A DNA stretch of 64,000 nucleotides. It comes from Flavobacteriales bacterium UBA5081 (GTDB lineage: Bacteria; Bacteroidota; Bacteroidia; Flavobacteriales_E; Vicingaceae). Each line of letters opens with the position of its first letter. Position 1 is the stretch's first letter. A model generated the notes under the pieces. That model saw only the letters and a list, made by a program, of their open reading frames with translations, had not been told where the DNA came from and ran no database searches. Both the position numbers and the translations under genes were made by a program. Below are positions 17,040 to 25,622 of the stretch, piece by piece. The DNA lies in the NCBI GenBank assembly GCA_002415785.1, contig DIAJ01000028.1, positions 42,956 to 106,955 on the forward strand, written 5' to 3'.

Positions 17040-18353
17040 TTATCCGTAAAGTTTCCAGAAATTTTGATCCATTATTCTCCATTCATAACCTTCTTCACCT
17101 CTTGCTATTGGAGATCCCTCACTATTTTCATAAATAAGACGCAAGGGTAATTCTTTTGTCTTTTTATAATTGTCCTCTATTACATTAACACGAATAATAA
17201 TTTCACTAATTGCCGGAGATTCATCTTTGATTTCAATTAACTCAAAAGAATCTAAAACAAATGGGGAAAATTGTTCACGTATTTTACCAGCCAATTTACC
17301 TTGATTTTCTTTATGTGAACTTCTATGGTCCAGGTATGAGACCATCTTTCCAAAATTCTTCTTCTTCCAAAATTCAATAAACTCAATGGCACATTTTTCA
17401 GGGCTACCAAATATTAATTCACTTGAAATCGAATTTGCCTGAAAATCTTCACCTAATTTCATATTGCGTGACTTCCAATCTCCTATTTTCTGCATAATTA
17501 CTTTATGCTTTCTCTTATGTTCCTTATAGTCTTTGTAGGTATCAACTATCCCTTTTAGACTGTCAATAAATCCCGATTTTGATTCCGGTTCTTGTGGCTG
17601 CTTTCCATTCTTTCTGAGTGCTACAGCCCAATCTCGAATTGCAAACATTGCAGCCCATGCTTTAGCAGCGACCTTTTTGTTTGCATAACCTAAGTCCCTT
17701 CCATGTAGTATTCCATTTCTATAAGGAATTGATATTTTCTCTTTACTAGTTTTATTTCTTCCAACGGTAAAAATATCTTTCAAAACGTTGAGTCCACTTG
17801 AATGACCCGCAATAGAATCCCATGCTGTTACTTCTGTCCCTTCTGCAAAGAAACCTTTGCTTTTTGTTATATCATTAACAGCTCCATCAGTTAACATTAA
17901 AACCAGTGGTACACATGAATGGTATCTTTCTTCTTTATAATCATCAAATGCTTTTAAAATTAAATCATATCGAATTTCAAAAGCATCTTCATTTTTTAAC
18001 CAATGTATTTTAAACTTCATATTTTCCGGGCTATACTGATCAATCAAAACCTCTTCTCCTTCTTCTATTTTTCCACTCTCAGCAAATTTGACAGCTTTCT
18101 TCATTGAATCAAAATTAATTGATTCATGAGCAACCCAACCACGTTGCGCATAGTATTCGTTAAACTTATCAGGAGTTGTAGATAATTCTTCTAATTGATT
18201 TTTCAATTCAGGAAATTGTTTCTTTACTTCCTTCCACTGTTTTCCACCTAGACCGAATAACCCAATGAAATTAGAAAGGGTGGAAAATCCTTTCATTTCT
18301 TCTCGCATTTTAGCGTATGAAGGATTGTCTTGTATTTTTTTGTTTTTAGCCAT
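17040..18353 (-). CDS. HEPN-like protein with NTF2-like C-terminal region
   Basis: A 437-aa protein I cannot assign to a named family. Residues 130-245 form a helical stretch ending in YRNGILHGRDLGY; R212 and H217 make the RX4H motif (RNxxxHG form) typical of HEPN ribonucleases. Residues about 310-437 (KCAIEFIEFWKKKNF ... EWRIMDQNFWKLYG) resemble an NTF2/SnoaL-like fold, though this is a weak call. No signal peptide or membrane segment is present. It begins one base after the stop of the AlbA_2 gene and lies 68 bases before the OLD nuclease gene, so it belongs to the same transcription unit. By analogy with other HEPN effectors in defence loci, an RNase toxin that aborts infection is plausible, but that is inference. 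Confidence 0.75.
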   Translation of the reverse strand: MAKNKKIQDNPSYAKMREEMKGFSTLSNFIGLFGLGGKQWKEVKKQFPELKNQLEELSTTPDKFNEYYAQRGWVAHESINFDSMKKAVKFAESGKIEEGEEVLIDQYSPENMKFKIHWLKNEDAFEIRYDLILKAFDDYKEERYHSCVPLVLMLTDGAVNDITKSKGFFAEGTEVTAWDSIAGHSSGLNVLKDIFTVGRNKTSKEKISIPYRNGILHGRDLGYANKKVAAKAWAAMFAIRDWAVALRKNGKQPQEPESKSGFIDSLKGIVDTYKDYKEHKRKHKVIMQKIGDWKSRNMKLGEDFQANSISSELIFGSPEKCAIEFIEFWKKKNFGKMVSYLDHRSSHKENQGKLAGKIREQFSPFVLDSFELIEIKDESPAISEIIIRVNVIEDNYKKTKELPLRLIYENSEGSPIARGEEGYEWRIMDQNFWKLYG

Positions 18354-18354
18354 T

Positions 18355-19437
18355 TTAGTCCATAGTAGCTAATGAATATTTTGAAATTGCAGCTTGATCT
18401 ATCTGATCTACAACATCGACCAAATATTCGAGTTTAGTTAATAATTCTTCAATAGTTAATTTATGTTCCTCATTAACTGCAAACTCCCCTGGATAATATT
18501 GTAAAAACTTCTCATCTACCCTACCATTTTTATGAGCATACAAATGCCTAATTTGTAAAAGTTTCTCAATTTCATTCTGCTGCTCTTCATTGATAATATT
18601 CAAATCACTAATCTGCTTGTTATCTGAAATAAATCCTTTAACGCTTCCTCTTTGCAGTTTGCCTAATTTCTTCTTAGCCCAGTAAATAACAAATTCCTGC
18701 ATGTCTTCACAGCTTAATACTTCTTTTATTGTAATCTGTTGATTGGATTTTAATGAACTTGGGTTCGCTAAGTATATTTCGTATAATAAATCTGATAGGT
18801 AAGACTCGAAATTATCAGCGCATGATGAAAATAAAATTCGAGTTAATATTTTCCCTTCTAAATTTTCAGTTGGCTGAGATGGAGACGAAGGATAAAGTAT
18901 TCTACTTAAGTCATCAATAATGTTTAAAACACTTTTGTAATGATCAATATATTTTGACTTGGCTTCTGTTGCAGCTGCTTGTATTTGAGTTAATTTTTCA
19001 GAAAATTGCTCTAATCTTGGGAATCGTTTGGCTCTATGCTCAATTTGAGAACTTTCTTGTATAATAGATCGATCTCCTTTTCGTATATGCAATTTCCCAT
19101 CTACCGTTATCTGCTCATTAGCCTTATCAACTTTAATTACATATAATCGTTTTCCGTTATGAGCAATATATTTATGTACCACTTCCGGTTTGGGTGACAT
19201 TATATTAATTGCTTTATCAACTATTCCAGTGGCATTAAAATCCTCACTCAATCCAACAACCTCAATCTTACCATTTAATTCTGCAACACCGAGTACTATA
19301 AAACCGCCATTTGTGTTAGCAAAAGAAGATATGATTTTTGCAATACTACGAGAAGGTGGTAATACTGCCTTGTATTCTAATTGTTCACTTTCAGGTTGAC
19401 CAATTAAATCTTGTATGTCTTTTCCTATTCCATTCAT
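18355..19437 (-). CDS. AlbA_2 (Schlafen-type) domain protein with HEPN-like C-terminus
   Basis: A 360-aa protein. Residues 14-125 are an AlbA_2/Schlafen-AAA_4 domain: SEQLEYKAVLPPS, then SSFANTNGGFIVLGV, and later KLHIRKGDRS. These domains bind nucleic acid or act as regulators and nucleases. The C-terminal half (about 190-345) is helical and contains the sequence QIRHLYAHKNG, with R297 and H302 in RX4H spacing, a HEPN-type active-site pattern in which the usual N is replaced by H. Its ATG overlaps the stop of the Hsp90-like gene (TAATG), a sign of coupled translation. The domain pairing points to an RNA-targeting effector or sensor. The exact system is not one I recognise. Confidence 0.78.
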   Translation of the reverse strand: MNGIGKDIQDLIGQPESEQLEYKAVLPPSRSIAKIISSFANTNGGFIVLGVAELNGKIEVVGLSEDFNATGIVDKAINIMSPKPEVVHKYIAHNGKRLYVIKVDKANEQITVDGKLHIRKGDRSIIQESSQIEHRAKRFPRLEQFSEKLTQIQAAATEAKSKYIDHYKSVLNIIDDLSRILYPSSPSQPTENLEGKILTRILFSSCADNFESYLSDLLYEIYLANPSSLKSNQQITIKEVLSCEDMQEFVIYWAKKKLGKLQRGSVKGFISDNKQISDLNIINEEQQNEIEKLLQIRHLYAHKNGRVDEKFLQYYPGEFAVNEEHKLTIEELLTKLEYLVDVVDQIDQAAISKYSLATMD

Positions 19438-21959
19438 TAAATTGGAAATTTTCTGATGTTAGCTTTCTTCAAAATATGACCTAAGGTTATTCGTTTTGGT
19501 TCACTACTGCCGTCATCTACCCAGAGTTCAGCTTGCTCATAATCGAGTGTATTTTGTTCTGATCCGTAGTAAATAATCACCTGACCTTTATGAGCAGGGC
19601 GAACCACAACATATATTTCTTGTCCCTCCTTCTTAATTCCGGCTAAAGTGGTTGGAGCTATTTCTTCACAGTCAGAGACATCATATTCCTCAAGTGTTTC
19701 AAGGTGGTCAATAACTGCTTGTTTAGCTTTGTTTATAAGAGTGTGTACATAAACAAATAGATCGGTGTCAGGAACAGAATCATGTGAAAATAATGCAGCT
19801 AAATCCTTGTCTTTTATTGCTTCATTCCATTTATCTATTGATGTTATTCCCATACTTGCCAATATATCTTCAGTAATAGGAAGCAAGCTATTTTCACTTT
19901 GGCCTTTTTCAATTAAGGCTTTTAATTGAGTAGGGCTAACTACATCATATTCAGTTAATAAGTCATTAAGCTGTTCGGCCTTCTCCATATTATCAACTAT
20001 AACTTCTTCATCATAAAGAATATGTTTTCGCTTATACAAATCCGGAAATAGGCGTTTTGCATCATCAGGGTTTTCACGAAACCAAAGCAAGAGTTTTTGG
20101 AAAGCCTCCTTTGTGTTGGAATCAGGTTCTTGTTCATTAGCCTTTCGATTAGCAGTACCGGCTATTTCTTTGACAACATATTCCTGATTTCGAGTTTCAT
20201 CTTCAGGTAAATTCAATTTTATTTCAGATGCTGCTAATTCGTTTCTAATATCATTTCCTAGCAAAGTGAGAATATCTTTAAACTCATCCTTGATGTCTTC
20301 GAAATCTTGCCACAAATGATCTTTCTTACAAAACACCCCATTCTGATTGGGGAAAATGGATTTGTTATTTATGATAGAGTCATACTCTTCTGTGTCCAGT
20401 TTCAATAATTGATAAAATTCATTCAGCCATTGGAAAACATTTTTTTCCTTAATATTTTCTGCCAGTTCTTCAACTGTTTTGCAGGATTCAACAAATTCTG
20501 CAAATTGTTTGGTTGTAAGCTGACCGCAGTCTCTCCACACCAATTTATACCATATTTCTACATCTTCTTCTCTTGGTAAGCAATGAGGAAACCAGTCATT
20601 AGCTAATTGCCAGAGTTTATCTCGAATGGCCTTTTTAGTAGAATATGGAAACCAGACATATTTTTTATTTTCATCATCCAATATTGCTAATGGGGCTGAA
20701 CCATCTGCTGGATTAACAATTTTTGCTGTAAGTAATTTGTTTCTGATTGGTTTCAGAATATTTGTTTTAAACCAATCATCCGAAACCCAGTAAAGGCTTT
20801 CTTTCAAGGTTCGTATTTGGGCTAATAGATGAATCTCTTTCCAATTTTTCTCAGCAGCAAATTCAAGAAGCTCAAAATACAACTGAATAGCGTCTTTAAT
20901 TATTTCTGTATTTTCTTCAACTTTTGTATTTGTCCTTTCAGAATGGGCAAGGAATATACCATCTCTTGGATCGGTTGGGTTGAAATGTGGACTATTGACA
21001 ATAACTGGAAAGGGAAACGACTCAGTACCTACTAATGGAAAATCACAAAACAGTTTTGGAACACCTTTTTCAATTTGTTCAATCGTAATTGTTCCATCAT
21101 CTGATACTAAAACAGGAAGAGCTATGGTGGTATATCCTTTTGCTAGCGAGACAATTTTACGCTGATTTGTTCCAGATAATATTGTTATCAACTTAATTTC
21201 TTCAGTTAAACTCTCTTCCGAATTATTAATGCAATATTTTTGATCATAGGGAAGAACTGTAATAGTTCCAAGTTCATCAAGAAATGCTAATGTATATGGA
21301 AGGCATTTTTCCAAATCTTTTAGCCCTTCTTCCGCTACCCTTCTACTTAAATTATCTTGCAATTCATAATAAAAACATGTGTTAAATTCACCTTCTACAT
21401 AATTAGTGAAAACAGGAAGTTCATCTAGGTTTTCTATGGATCTTTCCGCCTTTTCGACAGCTTTAGTGATCTCTTCCGGATCATTTCCACTTCGATCCAG
21501 TTCTAATTCAAATTTGCGATAATCCAGTTCGGGTTCTTTTGCGATAGCTTTCACTTTCACTTTTTCAGAAAGAAGATGCGTAGAAAGAAATCCTGTCCCG
21601 AATTTCCCAGTAGCTTTCCTTTTCCCATCTACATCTTTCTCCCTATCCTTGCTCGATACCTGTTCAATAAGAAATCGAATATTATCGGCTGTAAATGGTT
21701 TACCACTATGTGAAAAGATTATTCGTTCTGTTCCTGGAGTTTGATCATATTCAATTTTGATATTTACTCCACTACCATTATGAACATCCTTTGCATTCTG
21801 AATTAGCTCCCATATCCACCTTCTTGCCACAGATTTAGTGTTCCCAACACTTGATCTTAAACTGTCCATATCCCGGAGAATTTTAGTGGCTATATTCTTA
21901 TAATGAGCCTTATCTATCGATCCTTTAAATTTATCTTTATATGTTACTCCTGTGGTCAT
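19437..21959 (-). CDS. Hsp90/sacsin-like GHKL ATPase
   Basis: An 840-aa protein with an N-terminal GHKL (Bergerat-fold) ATPase. The N-box is ELIQNAKD (51-58, with E51 and N55), the G1-like box is HSGKPF (84-89), and the G2 loop is GKFGTGFLSTH (118-128). This resembles the ATP-binding domain of sacsin and related bacterial proteins found in defence islands. The remaining 600 residues are soluble and of no recognised domain, with acidic helical stretches. Its ATG overlaps the stop of the XRE gene by one base (TAATG) and its own stop overlaps the next ATG in the same way. In sacsin, a GHKL module is paired with a HEPN domain in one chain; here the two are on adjacent genes. A chaperone-like sensor or switch for the HEPN partners is my inference. 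Confidence 0.85.
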   Translation of the reverse strand: MTTGVTYKDKFKGSIDKAHYKNIATKILRDMDSLRSSVGNTKSVARRWIWELIQNAKDVHNGSGVNIKIEYDQTPGTERIIFSHSGKPFTADNIRFLIEQVSSKDREKDVDGKRKATGKFGTGFLSTHLLSEKVKVKAIAKEPELDYRKFELELDRSGNDPEEITKAVEKAERSIENLDELPVFTNYVEGEFNTCFYYELQDNLSRRVAEEGLKDLEKCLPYTLAFLDELGTITVLPYDQKYCINNSEESLTEEIKLITILSGTNQRKIVSLAKGYTTIALPVLVSDDGTITIEQIEKGVPKLFCDFPLVGTESFPFPVIVNSPHFNPTDPRDGIFLAHSERTNTKVEENTEIIKDAIQLYFELLEFAAEKNWKEIHLLAQIRTLKESLYWVSDDWFKTNILKPIRNKLLTAKIVNPADGSAPLAILDDENKKYVWFPYSTKKAIRDKLWQLANDWFPHCLPREEDVEIWYKLVWRDCGQLTTKQFAEFVESCKTVEELAENIKEKNVFQWLNEFYQLLKLDTEEYDSIINNKSIFPNQNGVFCKKDHLWQDFEDIKDEFKDILTLLGNDIRNELAASEIKLNLPEDETRNQEYVVKEIAGTANRKANEQEPDSNTKEAFQKLLLWFRENPDDAKRLFPDLYKRKHILYDEEVIVDNMEKAEQLNDLLTEYDVVSPTQLKALIEKGQSENSLLPITEDILASMGITSIDKWNEAIKDKDLAALFSHDSVPDTDLFVYVHTLINKAKQAVIDHLETLEEYDVSDCEEIAPTTLAGIKKEGQEIYVVVRPAHKGQVIIYYGSEQNTLDYEQAELWVDDGSSEPKRITLGHILKKANIRKFPI

Positions 21960-22156
21960 TAAATACGTTCATTACTTTTTATCAAATCCTTGGCATCTAC
22001 ATCCAAGATTTCGGCTATTCGAAATAATACTTCCAAACTTGGCTGGCTCCTATTCTGCACATAAGAGTTAACCATGTTGTAACTTTTTCCCAACTTTTCA
22101 GCTAACCATGTTTGCTTAATTCCCTTTTCTCCTAACACTTCTTTGATGCGATTCAT
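21959..22156 (-). CDS. XRE-family HTH regulator
   Basis: A 65-aa single-domain Cro/CI-type helix-turn-helix protein. The sequence KQTWLAEKLGKSYNMVNSYV matches the HTH core (helix 2, turn and recognition helix), followed by NRSQPSLEVLFRIAEILDVD, the usual XRE continuation. It is the first gene of the minus-strand defence unit and overlaps the Hsp90-like ATPase start. Such small leaders usually repress their own operon. An inverted repeat lies directly upstream of its start. The nearest divergent gene begins at 22336, so the regulator could control both directions. Confidence 0.88.
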   Translation of the reverse strand: MNRIKEVLGEKGIKQTWLAEKLGKSYNMVNSYVQNRSQPSLEVLFRIAEILDVDAKDLIKSNERI

Positions 22157-22165
22157 CCACCTAAA

Positions 22166-22193
22166 TTTTTCAGTGAATAAAATTAGTGAAAAA
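22166..22193. promoter_or_regulatory. Possible operator for the XRE regulator
   Basis: TTTTTCA (22166-22172) and TGAAAAA (22187-22193) form a perfect 7-bp inverted repeat with a 14-base spacer. Centre-to-centre spacing is 21 bases, about two helical turns. It begins 10 bases upstream of the XRE start codon, where autoregulators often bind. The AT-rich composition means it could be chance. Confidence 0.35.
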
Positions 22194-22241
22194 CTTTCTT
22201 GATTATCTTGAAATTTGAGATATTTTTACAGAATAGTATTG

Positions 22242-22249
22242 TATATTTG
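22242..22249 (+). promoter_or_regulatory. Bacteroidota -7 box (TATATTTG)
   Basis: TATATTTG is a perfect match to the Bacteroidota -7 consensus TANNTTTG, 86 bases upstream of the ATG at 22336. A TTTG at 22214-22217 is upstream, but its spacing of 24 bases is longer than the usual 19-20, so only the -7 element is well supported. It would drive the plus-strand HEPN pair divergently from the XRE unit. Confidence 0.45.
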
Positions 22250-22335
22250 AAGCATCAACTTTCGATTGGAAGTAGAGTAAAAAATTATTTTAGGTTTGAA
22301 TAAATGGAATATTAAGAAACTGTAATACTCCATCC

Positions 22336-23256
22336 ATGTTGAATTATTCTCAATTTGCCCAAATTCCACAAGTACTCCCAAAGATTTTAACTGCTCTTGG
22401 GGTTATTCAGAACAAGAGGGTATTAATTAAAATAGATAATACTCCTGATTACGATATATCGGAATATCTGAGAGAAATTGATACAGATTATTATTTCCAT
22501 AATCATTGGAGTTTTGAAGACCACTTTCAATCCATTGTAGAAGCACATTTTCTAGAGCAGTTTATCTTTCACTATGATGGTTTGAAAAGAGCCAGTGAAG
22601 AACTAAACCTATCCTTTGACACCTCAGATCACACTGAATTTATTAATCGGATTTATTCACTTAATCCAAAAAAACTTCCTGAATATAGCTTTCCACTTGA
22701 ATGCGATCAATTTGAGTTTAAGAACATCCGCTTAGCTTCGATTGACAACATTGATAAAGAACTATTTTACGAAGGTGCCTTCTTCGGCAATTATGAGACA
22801 ATAACTCCTCTGGATTGGAGTGTGTATTCACTACTTGACCTTATAGGTGTTTCTTTTTCAAACTTACCCTTTTACAAGCAATTGCTGTCAGAGTGCTATC
22901 TGTTAAAAAAGGAAAGTAAATACAAACTTGCTTTTTTCTTGGCTTATTCCGCGCTTGAGAGCTTTGTAAACTCTGAATCTGGTACAGGTAACGATGAAGA
23001 ACGGCTTAAGGATAAAGTTACTAATTTGTATAGAGCTCGGTTCCCGGAACTTGAAAAACATCAGATGTACAGTTCGGTAATGAACCAGTATTATAAGTTT
23101 AATAATGAACGGAATGACATTGCTCATGGAACTCAGCAAATTGATGTATCTGAAGATGATCTTGATTCCCTATTAATGTTTGTTTTAACAATGATTAGCT
23201 GCTATGAATTTAGCTTGAATAAATTTGATGATTTATACGCCAAGATCACATCATAG
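22336..23256 (+). CDS. HEPN-like protein (RNDIAH motif)
   Basis: A 306-aa soluble protein of no family I can name. The C-terminal third (about 165-300) is helical: KYKLAFFLAYSALESFVN, then NNERNDIAHGTQQ, then a further hydrophobic helix. R259 and H264 make the RX4H motif in its canonical RN(D/x)xxHG form. The preceding Y/F-S-A-L-E-S-F helix with a conserved acidic residue also fits HEPN folds. The N-terminal 150 residues are unassigned and may be a sensor domain. It starts a two-gene plus-strand unit divergent from the XRE/Hsp90-like genes. An RNase effector role is inferred. Confidence 0.78.
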   Translation: MLNYSQFAQIPQVLPKILTALGVIQNKRVLIKIDNTPDYDISEYLREIDTDYYFHNHWSFEDHFQSIVEAHFLEQFIFHYDGLKRASEELNLSFDTSDHTEFINRIYSLNPKKLPEYSFPLECDQFEFKNIRLASIDNIDKELFYEGAFFGNYETITPLDWSVYSLLDLIGVSFSNLPFYKQLLSECYLLKKESKYKLAFFLAYSALESFVNSESGTGNDEERLKDKVTNLYRARFPELEKHQMYSSVMNQYYKFNNERNDIAHGTQQIDVSEDDLDSLLMFVLTMISCYEFSLNKFDDLYAKITS

Positions 23257-23269
23257 CCATTTAACGAAA

Positions 23270-24649
23270 ATGATGAGGAACAGCAAAATGTATGAACAAC
23301 TATTTGATCTAATTGACGACTTTACAAAGTCTAAAACTGGCAGACTTATTAAACGAAAGTCATTATTAGATGATCTTGAAGCATCGATACAGCCTTCTGG
23401 CAAAAATTTCTCCGTTACATTTGATTGGGACAGACGCATAAAAGGAGGGAAACAACTTGATGTTGGCCAACATTATAAGAAAGTCGAACTTCAGTTTAAA
23501 GATCAAAGCTATATTTTAAGCGAACTGTTTTTGGGAACTCACTCCCCTCCCCAATTCACTGGACAAACGAGTTTTCTATACACTAAGGGATATTCATTCA
23601 AAAAGAAATTTTACTACCGTTTGTTGATACCATTAGAACGAGAGCTTAGGTATCATTACATTCTAGGAACGCGATCAAGCGAAATTAATGGTGATTCTTT
23701 AATTTTCAGAATTATTCAAAATGATAAGAAAAAGTACTTTCTCATAATTGAATCTGAATTCAAGCAGTCTTATGATGAATTCAGTGAGAAAACCTTTGCA
23801 TTGAAGAATGCTCTTGGTTATTTGACTGGATATTTAGCAGGCAACGGAGGTTATTTCTTTGCCTACACTAAGAAAAAAATGGAAGCTCCCGCACATATTT
23901 ACCGCTGTGAGTTTCGGAATACGATAATTAGTGGTTATGCTCCCCTTAATTCCAACCCTTATAGCTATCTCCATAGCAACAAAAAACTGGCAAAAAAATA
24001 TTACGATAAAAAGTTACTTAGGACGATAAATCAAGATGAATTTTCCCTTTTATGTCAGAGGCTTTATGATTCTGTTGAATTATCATCCGCCATTATATTA
24101 ATGCTCGAATCAAGCGTAGCCAGCCTGCTTTTCATGCCTGGTGGATATGCTATTGTTTTAGAAACATTAGCAGACATTATTAAACCGAAAAAAAAGCAGA
24201 AAGTCGCACCTATGACAAAATCACTGAGCAAGAAAGTGAGACAAGAATGTTCAGCAGTGATTGAAAAATACAAAAACGAATTTTCAAAGGATAATCATCA
24301 AGCTCTTTTAGATCGAATTAGTTGGCTCAATCAAGCCACTAACAAAGCAAAACTTCGAGCGCCTTTTGATTATCTAAAAATTGATTTGTTAGAAGAAGAT
24401 TTGGATATTCTCCAAGCTCGAAATGATTTTTTACATGGAAGAGTACCCGACATGACCAAAGGAGGAGAAGTCCGTTCTTTAGATAGACAAAACAAAGACC
24501 TATATTATGCTTCCGTTCGCTTCTATACTCTTTTAAATATCCTTATTCTTAAATGGATTGGATATGATAACCGTGTTGTAAACTATCCAAAAATCAATGA
24601 GGCATTTACGGAGATTAAGCTCAAAGAAGAACCTTACAGACAGATTTAA
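23270..24649 (+). CDS. HEPN-like protein (RNDFLHGR motif), ApeA-like size and layout
   Basis: A protein of about 459 aa. The in-frame ATG at 23225 would overlap the preceding gene by 32 bases; I prefer 23270/23273, or 23288, which has a GAGGAA 8-10 bases upstream. The N-terminal 220 residues are beta-rich (FSVTFDWDRRIKGG, YKKVELQFKDQSY, FRIIQNDKKKYFLII). The C-terminal part is helical and holds QARNDFLHGRVPDM, where R384 and H389 (23270 start) form the RX4H HEPN motif. A beta-rich sensor followed by a C-terminal HEPN domain recalls the ApeA abortive-infection protein, but I cannot confirm homology. It ends 28 bases from the convergent JetD-like gene. Confidence 0.77.
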   Translation: MMRNSKMYEQLFDLIDDFTKSKTGRLIKRKSLLDDLEASIQPSGKNFSVTFDWDRRIKGGKQLDVGQHYKKVELQFKDQSYILSELFLGTHSPPQFTGQTSFLYTKGYSFKKKFYYRLLIPLERELRYHYILGTRSSEINGDSLIFRIIQNDKKKYFLIIESEFKQSYDEFSEKTFALKNALGYLTGYLAGNGGYFFAYTKKKMEAPAHIYRCEFRNTIISGYAPLNSNPYSYLHSNKKLAKKYYDKKLLRTINQDEFSLLCQRLYDSVELSSAIILMLESSVASLLFMPGGYAIVLETLADIIKPKKKQKVAPMTKSLSKKVRQECSAVIEKYKNEFSKDNHQALLDRISWLNQATNKAKLRAPFDYLKIDLLEEDLDILQARNDFLHGRVPDMTKGGEVRSLDRQNKDLYYASVRFYTLLNILILKWIGYDNRVVNYPKINEAFTEIKLKEEPYRQI

Positions 24650-24677
24650 AATCATTTTCTGGATTAATTTGTATTTG

Positions 24678-25622
24678 TCACTGTAGTATAAATGATATAG
24701 GATCAATAGTCTGTTCCTCAATCCATTGATTGTTGTCAATTAATTTTTTAATTAGGTTGATTTGTTCCGGTAAAAAAAGACCATAATCAAGACCAGAGAA
24801 TTCCTTGGACTTCCATGTGCTATTGTGTTTACCTGAATCTATAGGTTTATAAGTAGCTGTATCAGCATCAGGCGTAACAAGATTTACTTCCCTGCCCTTT
24901 TGTATAAAGCTACGTTTGACCCGGCTGTATATGTCCATTCCATGATAGTCCCAATCACCAACATAAAAAAGTTGTAAATTGAGGTAACGTTCAGAAATTC
25001 TTTCAATTACAGGTGTATTATTGCCCCCTGCATACCATAGCTCAATATTATTAGCTGAAAACTCCCACCATGCCTTAAGAAAGTCCAAATTTTCACAAAG
25101 AAGAATATACTGAGGATTTGGACAATCCACAACAAAACGCCATTGGTTTTCTTTGCTTGAGTTGGCTGGAAACTCTTTTACTTTAAGCAAAAACAACACA
25201 TCATTCATTAATCCCGGACGGCTCTCTAAATATTTGGAATCTTTCAGCTTAAAAACATTGGAACTGAAAATACGAGCTGTGGTAAGGTTATTCCGTAGTT
25301 CTTCACTGTTCTTAAATATAAACATTAGTGTATGCAAATCGTAACGGTCATATCTCTTTAACCCACTAGCTTCTATTCCTGATTCATTAAAAAACTTAGC
25401 ATAATATTGATATTGTTGTAACAGTTCCTTTTCAAAAAACTCATTGAATCCTGATTTAGTAACAATAATGTCTTTATTTCCAGATTTATAATCGATCAGT
25501 CTCTTACGTTGAGAAAGTACATTTTTAATATAAGCATTGTTCATTAGCTTATTGCGTACACTTTGCTCTTTGTAAAGTTTATATAGCCCTTTCAGATATT
25601 GCCAATCAAGTGTTTCCCTCAT
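24678..25622 (-). CDS. jetD: JetD/MksG-like TOPRIM nuclease of a Wadjet-like system
   Basis: A 314-aa protein with the Spo11/TopoVIA-like TOPRIM signature of JetD. The glutamate is E177 (YILLCENLDFL) and the acidic pair D223/D225 lies in YVGDWDYHGMDI, matching the GDxDxHG motif of JetD. A final acidic patch WIEEQTI is near the C-terminus. In Wadjet, JetD cleaves closed circular DNA extruded by the JetABC condensin-like motor. It is shorter than the type I JetD proteins (about 380-400 aa), the N-terminal helical arm being reduced. It overlaps the JetC-like gene by 4 bases (ATGA) and is last in the operon. Confidence 0.82.
   Translation of the reverse strand: MRETLDWQYLKGLYKLYKEQSVRNKLMNNAYIKNVLSQRKRLIDYKSGNKDIIVTKSGFNEFFEKELLQQYQYYAKFFNESGIEASGLKRYDRYDLHTLMFIFKNSEELRNNLTTARIFSSNVFKLKDSKYLESRPGLMNDVLFLLKVKEFPANSSKENQWRFVVDCPNPQYILLCENLDFLKAWWEFSANNIELWYAGGNNTPVIERISERYLNLQLFYVGDWDYHGMDIYSRVKRSFIQKGREVNLVTPDADTATYKPIDSGKHNSTWKSKEFSGLDYGLFLPEQINLIKKLIDNNQWIEEQTIDPISFILQ

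Noticed and set aside
19437..21959. Hsp90-like gene as a histidine kinase or DNA mismatch protein MutL
   Set aside because: The GHKL boxes are of sacsin/Hsp90 type; there is no H-box, receiver or MutL C-terminal domain and it is not linked to repair genes.
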